This document shows, piece after piece, positions 1 to 5,327 of a stretch of DNA of 5,327 bases; within the stretch, counting starts at the first letter, position 1, and each line of letters opens with the position of its first letter. Made by a program: the position numbers and the translations under genes. The stretch is from positions 1-5,327 of the forward strand of contig CABQMC010000122.1 in NCBI GenBank assembly GCA_902465115.1, in the 5' to 3' direction. The notes beneath the pieces were generated by a model. It had not been told where the DNA came from, searched no databases, and saw nothing but the letters and a program-made list of their open reading frames with translations. The DNA comes from an uncultured Collinsella sp. Its GTDB lineage: Bacteria > Actinomycetota > Coriobacteriia > Coriobacteriales > Coriobacteriaceae.

Positions 1-117
1 GGCATGACCAGAAGGTCTATGCCGTCCTCTTTTCATGCCAATTTGTTCGCTCTGGCGACCGCTCGCTGACGTCGCTAGAGCATCGGCGTTGCCTTGGCTG
101 TTGGAAATGATCCCGTA
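1..117. other. Left-edge non-coding stretch with small hairpins
   Basis: No convincing gene is visible. GGCATGA (1-7) is repeated inverted as TCATGCC (33-39). A second imperfect hairpin pairs GCTCTGGCGAC (49-59) with GTCGCTAGAGC (71-81), 10 of 11 positions, around an 11-nt loop. A minus-strand ATG at 36-34 opens a 12-codon frame that leaves the window, but it has no visible ribosome-binding site, so I do not call it. The stretch could be the end of a neighbouring mobile or repeat element or the far end of an upstream gene's intergenic space; the window cuts it off. Confidence 0.35.
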
Positions 118-272
118 GTCGTTGGGGACGTTCTTAAATGACTAGTTGAAAGGGACACTCTTGCCGGCGCTTGGGGACAGTCCCTAAGTGCCGGCAGATT
201 GGGACATTCCTTTGCAAGGTGGCGCTGAAGACTGTCCCTAACGACCAGTCGTTTAAGAACGTCCCCAACGAC
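118..272. repeat. 155-bp nested palindromic (REP/MITE-like) element
   Basis: The ends are 29-nt inverted repeats, 118-146 against 244-272, matching at 27 of 29 positions; the first 21 pair perfectly and include GGGGACGTTCTTAAA. A second hairpin nests inside: arms 162-178 and 180-196 match at 15 of 17 positions around a single A, with outer part TGCCGGC/GCCGGCA and core GGGACAGTCCC. GGGAC or GTCCC occurs seven times in the element. It is too short to encode a transposase and no ORF crosses it. Palindromes with this core are known as dispersed repeats, often mobilised in trans by Y1/RAYT-type transposases; that link is inference here. It ends about 65 bp before the tgt -10 box, so it need not disturb that promoter. 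Confidence 0.75.
162..196. repeat. Inner hairpin of the palindromic element
   Basis: Arms of 17 nt (162-178 and 180-196) with two mismatches flank a single central A. The centre reads GGGGACAGTCCCTAAG. No T-tract follows on either strand, so it is not a normal intrinsic terminator. It would form a very stable cruciform or RNA hairpin if transcribed. Confidence 0.7.
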
Positions 273-337
273 CGGCTCTGGAACCTGATCCTAATGCACT
301 AGTTTCTGTCGAGTCGGTGCTCCTTGCGGGTTGCCCG

Positions 338-343
338 TATAAT
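338..343 (+). promoter_or_regulatory. Predicted -10 box of the tgt promoter
   Basis: A perfect TATAAT lies 37 nt before the tgt start codon. The hexamer 17 bp upstream (315-320, CGGTGC) is a poor -35 match and there is no extended TG motif, so the promoter is either weak or helped by a factor. The expected transcript start near 350 leaves a short leader of about 30 nt carrying the ribosome-binding site AAGGAG at 366-371. Confidence 0.55.
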
Positions 344-380
344 GGTTTGCGTATGAACCGCAACCAAGGAGTTCCAGTTT

Positions 381-1520
<1,140 letters not shown>

Positions 1521-1530
1521 GGGCGACAGA

Positions 1531-1578
1531 CACGCTTGCAGAGCGTGGGCAATGGCAAAGGCTGAGCGGCAACCGCTC
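1531..1578 (+). other. Two small hairpins downstream of tgt
   Basis: CACGCT (1531-1536) pairs with AGCGTG (1542-1547), and GAGCGG (1564-1569) pairs with CCGCTC (1573-1578) around a CAA loop. Neither is followed by a T-tract. They match no riboswitch or small RNA that I recognise. They may be part of the tgt 3' end or of a leader for the next gene. Confidence 0.3.
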
Positions 1579-1669
1579 GTCACATTTGCTGACACCGGCT
1601 GCGCGACCGCTGACCGATAGCTTGCAAGCACTTGATGCATCGTGGGTACCATACCGAATAGTTGATGTT

Positions 1670-1717
1670 CGGGCGGGTGTTTGGCGCATGGCGTCGACCC
1701 CGCCCGCTTTTCTTTTT
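1670..1717 (+). terminator. Terminator-like hairpin and T-tract in front of the LOG gene
   Basis: CGGGCGGG (1670-1677) pairs perfectly with CCCGCCCG (1699-1706) over a 21-nt loop. It is followed by CTTTTCTTTTT (1707-1717), the form of an intrinsic terminator. It would end tgt transcription. However, the T-tract stops only 16 nt before the next start codon, leaving no room for a promoter after it. It may therefore lie in the leader of the LOG gene and act as an attenuator or partial read-through point. A weak upstream promoter (TTGCAA 1622-1627, TACCAT 1647-1652, 19-bp spacing) is possible but not convincing. Confidence 0.6.
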
Positions 1718-1733
1718 CTCGATAGGAGTACCC

Positions 1734-2492
1734 ATGATTAAGAATGAGAACGTCGAGGGCGAGCCTGCCTACGACGAGACGTACCGCCGCGGCCCCGTGG
1801 TCATGCGCGGCCCCATGATTCCTAAGGACAACACCTACGCCAACCTGCTGGCGCCCGAGGAGTCGACCGACTGGCTGCATGCCGATCCGTGGCGCGTGCT
1901 GCGCATCCAGGCCGAGTTTGTCGATGGTTTTGGCGCGCTGGCCGAGCTCGGACCCGCAGTGACCATCTTCGGCAGCGCCCGCACGCCCAAGACCGATCCG
2001 CTCTACAAGGCGGCGCGCACCGTCGGCCGTAAGATTGCTCAGCGCGGCGTGGCGGTTATCACCGGTGGCGGCCCCGGCATCATGGAAGCGGCCAACAGGG
2101 GAGCGGCGAGTGTCAACGGCAAGTCAGTTGGCCTGGGCATTGAATTGCCGCACGAGCAGGGGCTCAACAAATATGTGAACCTCGGTATGGACTTCCGCTA
2201 CTTCTTTGTGCGCAAGACCATGTTCGTCAAATACAGCTCGGGTGCCATTGTGTTTCCCGGTGGTTTTGGTACGCTCGACGAGATGTTCGAGGTGCTCACG
2301 CTGGTGCAAACGCACAAGGTCAAGCGCATGCCGCTTGTGCTGGTAGGCAGCGAGTACTGGCAGGGCCTATTCGACTGGCTTAACGGTCCGGTGCTGGACG
2401 CCGGTATGATCAGCCCGCTCGATCCCGAGCTCGTGCACATCACCGACGACCTCAACGAGGCCGTCGACATCGCCCTAAGTGGGCTGATGTAG
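1734..2492 (+). CDS. LOG family (TIGR00730) nucleoside 5'-monophosphate phosphoribohydrolase
   Basis: This 252-residue soluble Rossmann-fold protein belongs to the LOG (lonely guy) family. Characterised members hydrolyse cytokinin riboside 5'-monophosphates, or plain AMP-like nucleotides, to the free base and ribose 5-phosphate. Both signatures are intact: GGGPGIMEA (111-119) and PGGFGTLDE (175-183), with Arg160-Lys161 and Glu183 at the expected active-site places. The core starts near residue 74 (GPAVTIFGSAR). The roughly 70 residues before it are longer than in minimal LOG proteins, as in longer actinobacterial members. An in-frame TTG at 1662 would add 24 residues, but it lies before the terminator hairpin and lacks a ribosome-binding site; AGGAG at 1724-1728, 5 nt before ATG 1734, decides the start. 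The bacterial substrate is uncertain; a nucleotide salvage or clean-up role is inference. It was once labelled lysine decarboxylase in many genomes, which is not supported. Confidence 0.92.
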   Translation: MIKNENVEGEPAYDETYRRGPVVMRGPMIPKDNTYANLLAPEESTDWLHADPWRVLRIQAEFVDGFGALAELGPAVTIFGSARTPKTDPLYKAARTVGRKIAQRGVAVITGGGPGIMEAANRGAASVNGKSVGLGIELPHEQGLNKYVNLGMDFRYFFVRKTMFVKYSSGAIVFPGGFGTLDEMFEVLTLVQTHKVKRMPLVLVGSEYWQGLFDWLNGPVLDAGMISPLDPELVHITDDLNEAVDIALSGLM

Positions 2493-2522
2493 GGACAAGG
2501 CTTCTTCGCTTATAGATGAATA

Positions 2523-2558
2523 ATGGCAGTCTGATGCTAGCTAACATCAGACTGCCAT
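2523..2558. promoter_or_regulatory. Perfect 14-bp inverted repeat, probable toxin-antitoxin operator
   Basis: ATGGCAGTCTGATG (2523-2536) and CATCAGACTGCCAT (2545-2558) are perfect inverted copies around CTAGCTAA (2537-2544), which contains GCTAGC. A short outer pairing, TATAG (2511-2515) with CTATA (2559-2563), extends the symmetry. The right arm covers the -35 region of the predicted antitoxin promoter. RelB/DinJ ribbon-helix-helix antitoxins, alone or bound to toxin, repress their own operon at such palindromes, so operator function is a strong inference. A terminator role for the upstream LOG gene is less likely because no T-tract follows. Confidence 0.65.
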
Positions 2559-2568
2559 CTATATTGGG

Positions 2569-2574
2569 TATACT
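2569..2574 (+). promoter_or_regulatory. Predicted -10 box of the toxin-antitoxin operon
   Basis: TATACT lies 31 nt before the antitoxin start codon. The -35 region (around 2546-2553, ATCAGACT) is a poor consensus match and falls within the right arm of the inverted repeat. A repressor bound there would directly block RNA polymerase. Confidence 0.5.
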
Positions 2575-2605
2575 GATGCAAAAGACGAGAGCGAGGAGGT
2601 CGCGT

Positions 2606-2905
2606 ATGTCTACTGCAACGGTTAAGCCTACGACGGTTCGCATCGAAGAGGGGCTCAAGGAACAGGCGACTGAGTTCTTGGATACGGTTGGCCTGAGTCT
2701 CAATTCGTATCTCAACCTTGCTGTTCGGCAGCTGGTAAATCAGCGAAAGATTCCTTTTGAAATTGTGGGTCGGCCCGAAGTTCCCAATGAGGCGACGAGG
2801 CGTGCCATGGTGATTGCCGAGGCTCATGAGTTGGGGATTCTGCCGGACGACAGCCCGTCATTCACTAACGCTGATGAGCTTATATCGTTCCTCGATGAGG
2901 ACTAG
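2606..2905 (+). CDS. dinJ: RelB/DinJ family type II antitoxin
   Basis: This 99-residue antitoxin should bind and neutralise the YafQ-like toxin encoded next to it and repress the shared promoter. Residues 9-45 form a ribbon-helix-helix fold: strand TTVRI (9-13), helix EEGLKEQATEFLDTV (14-28), then a turn and helix LSLNSYLNLAVRQLV (30-44). KIPFEI (48-53) is typical of RelB/DinJ proteins. The acidic tail, ending ELISFLDED (91-99), is the usual toxin-wrapping part. ATG 2606 has AGGAGG (2594-2599) 6 nt upstream. The in-frame ATG at 2516 would translate through the operator palindrome and is rejected. The stop is 2 nt from the toxin ATG, so translation is probably coupled. GC is about 52 per cent across 2641-3000 by hand count, below the surrounding genes, consistent with horizontal gain. 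The symbol is by family resemblance. Confidence 0.9.
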   Translation: MSTATVKPTTVRIEEGLKEQATEFLDTVGLSLNSYLNLAVRQLVNQRKIPFEIVGRPEVPNEATRRAMVIAEAHELGILPDDSPSFTNADELISFLDED

Positions 2906-2907
2906 CG

Positions 2908-3216
2908 ATGTTTGAGATTAAAGTCGAGGCTCAGTTTAAGGCGGATTACAAACGGACGATGCGCATCCATCCGCAGCTAAAAACCGAGTTTAAGGCGGCA
3001 GTCGCAGAGCTTGCAGCTCGCGGCTCGCTTCCCGCGGAATATGGCGCCCATGAGCTTTCAAACCCGGGCGGCAATTACAACGGCCACATCGATTTCCATC
3101 TATCCGATGGGTTGGTCGATGTGGTCGTTCTGTACTTGCCGCATAAGACTAATCCTGTGATCCGACTGGTCAGAATGGGCTCGCATGAGGAACTGTTCCG
3201 GGGCCCGCAGGGCTGA
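2908..3216 (+). CDS. yafQ: YafQ-type mRNA interferase toxin (RelE/ParE superfamily)
   Basis: This 102-residue small basic toxin is predicted to cut mRNA on the translating ribosome, as E. coli YafQ does, slowing growth when the labile antitoxin is lost. Aligned by eye to E. coli YafQ, the key residues are kept: His48 (GAHEL, for His50), His64 (IDFHL, for His63), Asp71 (DVVVLY, for Asp67 in DWILIY), His93 and Phe97 (RMGSHEELF, for RTGTHAALF). The protein therefore looks catalytically competent. A three-residue insertion precedes Asp71, and the following Trp of E. coli is Val here. The ATG follows the antitoxin stop by 2 nt with no separate promoter, so it is the second gene of the operon; the weak initiation context (GATGAGG inside the antitoxin end) would keep toxin below antitoxin. 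ParE-like gyrase inhibition is less likely given the histidine set. Confidence 0.9.
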   Translation: MFEIKVEAQFKADYKRTMRIHPQLKTEFKAAVAELAARGSLPAEYGAHELSNPGGNYNGHIDFHLSDGLVDVVVLYLPHKTNPVIRLVRMGSHEELFRGPQG

Positions 3217-3231
3217 TTGCCGATTTCTAAG

Positions 3232-3294
3232 TTGCGGTGAAATAGGGATTGATTTGCGGCCGATAAGCCAAAAACAGTCCCTATTCCACCGCAA
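3232..3294. repeat. 63-bp palindromic repeat with GTCCCTAT arm
   Basis: Arms 3232-3251 and 3275-3294 are inverted copies matching at 18 of 20 positions, reading TTGCGGTGAAATAGGGATTG on the left. The 23-nt centre holds a smaller GGC/GCC pairing. It fills the gap between the convergent toxin and DegV genes. ACAGTCCCT is shared with the inner hairpin at 162-196, suggesting related dispersed repeats. Neither side has a T-tract, so it is a poor intrinsic terminator, though a strong hairpin here could still limit convergent read-through or protect 3' ends. Confidence 0.7.
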
Positions 3295-3309
3295 GTGGTA
3301 AAGGTGCCC

Positions 3310-4170
3310 CTAGTGGATGGGCTGGTAGCGGGGGCAGTAGCTGATGGCGATGGCGTCGACGCCTACATGGGTGGCGATGGTGCAGCCGATGGGGCCGGTG
3401 CCGGCGTCCACGTAGTTCTGGCCTGCGAGCGCTTGGTTGACGAGTTCCTGCTCCTCGGCGGCGCCGGTCGTGAGCACACGCACGCTGGAGCCCGGATGCT
3501 CGGTCAAAAATGCGAGGCAATCGGCCATGGTGTTGGCGACGATGCGCTTGGCGCCGCGGCCCTTTTTGATGGCCTTGATCTCGCCCGATTTCCACTCCGG
3601 CGAAACGGCCAGGCGAATGTTGAGCATCTGCGTGAGCTGGCCGGCGAGTTTGGGCGCGCGGCCGTTCTTAACGAGGTTCTCGAGCGTGCGGGGAATCAGC
3701 AGCAGGTGGGCGTCGGGCAGCGTCGCTCGGATCTGCGCCTCGGTCTCGTCCAGGCTGTGGCCGTCCTCGCGCATGGCCAGCGCGTACTCCACCAGCAGGC
3801 CCTCGGCAGCCGAGCCGGTGCGCGAGTCGATGCAGCGCACGTCGAGCTCGTGGGTATCGGCAACCTGGCACGCGTTGGCGTAGCAGGCAGACCACTCGCT
3901 GCACAGCGAGATAAAGATGGCGCTGTCGTGGCCGTCGGCGAGCACGCGATCAAAGAGCGCCTTGAACTCGCCGGCGCTTGGCTGCGAGGTGTGCGGCAGC
4001 TGCTCGGAGCCGGCCATGCGCGCGACGTACTCCTGGGCGGTAATCTGCACCTGGTCGAGCAGGTCCTCGCCCTCGATAATCACATGCAGCGGAATCACGT
4101 AAATGCCGAGCTCTTGGGCGCGGGCGGGGGAGATGTCCGACGTGGAGTCGGTTATGATGGCAAAAGACAT
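3310..4170 (-). CDS. DegV family fatty-acid-binding protein (FakB-like)
   Basis: This 286-residue protein has the normal DegV length. DegV/FakB proteins hold a single fatty acid in a closed pocket; FakB members present it to the kinase FakA, which makes acyl-phosphate for phospholipid synthesis. The N-terminus MSFAIITDSTSDI is the classic DegV opening. TSQPS (61-65) and ATHVG (266-270) form the carboxylate-binding site, and RTLENLVKNGR (161-171) is the conserved middle motif. The usual SGTY stretch reads SACY (94-97), so ligand preference may differ. An in-frame extension upstream of 4170 exists but is rejected: the called ATG has AAAGGTG (plus-strand 4176-4182) 5 nt upstream and fits the family start. 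No FakA partner is in the window. It converges on the toxin gene and diverges from the HAD gene. Lipid binding is family inference; the exact ligand cannot be read. Confidence 0.93.
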   Translation of the reverse strand: MSFAIITDSTSDISPARAQELGIYVIPLHVIIEGEDLLDQVQITAQEYVARMAGSEQLPHTSQPSAGEFKALFDRVLADGHDSAIFISLCSEWSACYANACQVADTHELDVRCIDSRTGSAAEGLLVEYALAMREDGHSLDETEAQIRATLPDAHLLLIPRTLENLVKNGRAPKLAGQLTQMLNIRLAVSPEWKSGEIKAIKKGRGAKRIVANTMADCLAFLTEHPGSSVRVLTTGAAEEQELVNQALAGQNYVDAGTGPIGCTIATHVGVDAIAISYCPRYQPIH

Positions 4171-4227
4171 AATTGCACCTTTCGTTGGGGGCGCTTGTAC
4201 GCCGCCTTCTGAGAGCAAAGTGCGACA

Positions 4228-4233
4228 AGTATA
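4228..4233 (-). promoter_or_regulatory. Predicted -10 box of the DegV gene
   Basis: On the minus strand TATACT lies 57 nt upstream of the start codon. The hexamer 17 bp further upstream (CTAGTA) is a weak -35. The box is within the AT-rich part of the divergent spacer, which supports the assignment. Confidence 0.45.
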
Positions 4234-4263
4234 GTAGAGTCGTTCCACATTACTAGGTTCAAT

Positions 4264-4279
4264 TGTTGAATAGTCAACA
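4264..4279. promoter_or_regulatory. Inverted repeat in the DegV/HAD divergent spacer
   Basis: TGTTGA (4264-4269) and TCAACA (4274-4279) pair around ATAG, next to a CAATTG palindrome (4260-4265). The position between divergent genes and upstream of the DegV -10 box would suit a shared operator. The repeat is short and no cognate regulator is visible, so confidence is limited. Confidence 0.35.
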
Positions 4280-4327
4280 GTTTGAAGTGTCGGTGTGGAA
4301 ATCGTCAACTGGGGAAGAGGAATGCCG

Positions 4328-5044
4328 ATGGAGGCGTTGGAGATATACAGGCGGCCGGTCGTGTTGTTTGATTTCGATGGCACGGTGGCCGATACGGGTC
4401 GGGCGGTGATGACCTCGACGCGCAAGACGCTGACTGCGCGCGGGTTTTCGGAGGCGCAGATGGGTGATCTGCGCCGCATGATCGGGCCGCCCCTGTGGAA
4501 GAGCTTTCACGACTTTTACGGCTTTTCCCGCGAGGAGTCGCTTGTGGTGGCCGACGAGTACCGCGCCTTTTTTTTTGAGCTGGGACCGGAAGAGTACCCC
4601 GTGTTCGATGGGATCCCCGAGCTGCTGGATGGGTTGGTCGCCCAGGGCAAGCGTATGGCCGTGGCGACGTCGCGCATGGAGGCAAAGTGCATCGACATGG
4701 TACGTGAGCTGGAGCTTTCTCAGTTTGAGGCGGTGGTTGGCATGAATCCGCCGCAGGGGCGCGAGACCAAGGCCGATTCGGTCCGTGATGCCCTGGCGGC
4801 CCTGGGCGCGACCGCGGACGATGCCGTGATGATTGGCGACCGCTTTAACGACGTCGAGGGCGCGCACGCGATGGGCGTGCCGTGCATTGGCATCTATTCG
4901 GGCGCGGCGGCGCCGGGCGAGCACGAGGCCGCGGGCGCCGATGCGGTGGTGCACTCGGTGGCCGAGCTTGCTAAACTTTTCGCTATAAAAGTATGTGATG
5001 TGAGGGGCGGGCACGCTCGCCGCTCATTGGTAAGGAGGTCGTCC
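4328..5044 (+). CDS. HAD-IA (phosphoglycolate phosphatase-like) hydrolase domain lacking its own stop codon
   Basis: About 220 residues form a complete haloacid-dehalogenase phosphatase. DFDGT (15-19) carries the nucleophile Asp15 and acid/base Asp17; Thr114-Ser115 is motif II, Lys148 motif III, and GDRFND (170-175) motif IV with Asp171 and Asp175. The cap insert after motif I holds a GPPL motif, typical of COG0546 phosphoglycolate phosphatase or 5'-nucleotidase-like enzymes; the substrate cannot be read. GAAGAGG (4314-4320) sits 7 nt before ATG 4328, favouring it over ATG 4322. The domain ends near residue 219 (ELAKLFA), but no stop follows: the frame runs through about 20 low-complexity, Arg-rich linker codons straight into the in-frame M20 start at 5045. 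The end given here is the last base before that start, not a stop codon. All HAD motifs are in one frame, so any indel would lie after about 4982. Confidence 0.85.
5033..5038 (+). promoter_or_regulatory. Strong ribosome-binding site for the M20 gene
   Basis: AGGAGG lies 6 nt before ATG 5045, within the larger TAAGGAGG. It supports independent initiation of the peptidase even though the HAD frame reads through it. Confidence 0.75.
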
Positions 5045-5327
5045 ATGAATCAGGTGGAGCAGAGCGTTGCCGAGTATGTCGACGAGGTCTGGGAGGATGT
5101 CGTCGCCGATATCGAGCAGCTGGTGAGCTATCCGTCTGTTGCCGTTGCTGCCGATGCGGAACCCGGTGCGCCGTTTGGCCGCCCGGTCCGTGATGCGCTC
5201 GATTGCGCGCTCGGCATTGCGCAAAAGCTCGGCTACCAGACGAGCGATGACGAGGGCTATGTGGGCATTGCCGATATTCCGGGCCGCGGCGATAAGCAGC
5301 TCGCGACCATCTGCCATGTGGACGTGG
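5045..5327 (+). CDS. M20 family metallopeptidase, PepV/Sapep dipeptidase type (5' part only)
   Basis: The first 94 residues are visible and the gene continues past the right edge. The N-terminus has the long helix and YPSVA segment (29-33) common to M20 dipeptidases. It is followed by GAPFGRPVRDALDCALGIAQ (41-60), like the FG..V..AL stretch of PepV/Sapep. ICHVDV (89-94) corresponds to the GHLDVV motif, with His91 as the first metal ligand and Asp93 the activating residue. Such enzymes are cytoplasmic, zinc- or manganese-dependent, and split dipeptides taken up by the cell. The Gly normally before the metal His is Cys90. The ATG and AGGAGG at 5033-5038 argue for a separate protein, but the frame is continuous with the HAD domain upstream, so a fused product of HAD plus linker plus M20 is possible. 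The remaining catalytic residues lie outside the window. Confidence 0.88.
   Translation, partial: MNQVEQSVAEYVDEVWEDVVADIEQLVSYPSVAVAADAEPGAPFGRPVRDALDCALGIAQKLGYQTSDDEGYVGIADIPGRGDKQLATICHVDV

Noticed and set aside
1..36. Start of a minus-strand gene reading MKRGRHRPSGHA out of the window
   Set aside because: Only 12 codons are visible, with no ribosome-binding site and no recognisable family.
1521..1660. Riboswitch in the tgt-LOG gap, suggested by the small hairpins and queuosine context
   Set aside because: The hairpins do not match preQ1 or any other riboswitch consensus I know, and they lie downstream of tgt, not before a queuosine gene.
2516..2605. N-terminal extension of the antitoxin from ATG 2516
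   Set aside because: It would translate the operator palindrome and the -10 box. ATG 2606 has a good ribosome-binding site and gives the normal RelB/DinJ start.
3232..3294. Bidirectional intrinsic terminator between yafQ and degV
   Set aside because: The stem is strong, but neither strand has a T-tract after it, and the arms resemble a dispersed repeat core.
3295..4212. Plus-strand open frame of 305 codons opposite the DegV gene
   Set aside because: The minus strand encodes a complete DegV protein. The plus frame is a composition-driven shadow with no ribosome-binding site or family motif.
4171..4479. Upstream extension of the DegV gene by 103 codons
   Set aside because: It would overlap the divergent HAD start and the DegV promoter. 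The family start MSFAIITDST and the ribosome-binding site fit ATG 4170.
4274..5014. Minus-strand open frame of 246 codons opposite the HAD domain
   Set aside because: All four HAD motifs are in order on the plus strand. The antisense frame is rich in Arg, His and Ala without a domain pattern.

Overview
The window looks like a chromosomal stretch from a high-GC member of the Coriobacteriia, most like Collinsella. That assignment is an inference from GC-rich coding sequence, the gene types present, and GGGAC/GTCCC-cored intergenic palindromes that I associate with this group. It cannot be proven from the sequence alone.

Layout. Positions 1-380 hold no convincing gene. They contain a 155-bp nested palindromic element (118-272) and then a promoter with a consensus TATAAT box. 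Next comes tgt (381-1520, +), the tRNA-guanine transglycosylase of queuosine modification. A 213-bp gap with small hairpins ends in a terminator-like hairpin and T-tract just before a LOG/TIGR00730 nucleotide phosphoribohydrolase (1734-2492, +). A lower-GC two-gene toxin-antitoxin module follows: a RelB/DinJ ribbon-helix-helix antitoxin (2606-2905) and a YafQ-type mRNA interferase (2908-3216). A perfect 14-bp inverted repeat beside its promoter is a strong operator candidate. A second GTCCC-cored palindrome (3232-3294) separates the toxin from a convergent DegV/FakB-type fatty-acid-binding protein (3310-4170, -). A divergent promoter region (4171-4327) leads to a HAD-IA phosphatase domain (from 4328, +). 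The start of an M20 metallopeptidase of the PepV/Sapep dipeptidase type (5045 onward, +) runs off the right edge.

The most unusual point is at the right end. The HAD reading frame has no stop codon before the M20 start and lies in the same frame, so HAD and M20 form one continuous ORF to the window edge. The M20 start nevertheless has its own near-ideal ribosome-binding site. This could be a real two-domain fusion, a recently lost stop codon, or a one-base sequence error; an indel of either sign near 4987-4990 would restore a stop.

The genes do not form one pathway. tgt, LOG, DegV, HAD and M20 are housekeeping or metabolic genes. The toxin-antitoxin pair looks like an inserted accessory module. 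I see no CRISPR array, rRNA, tRNA, phage or complete insertion sequence, and no clear sign of an undescribed multi-gene system.
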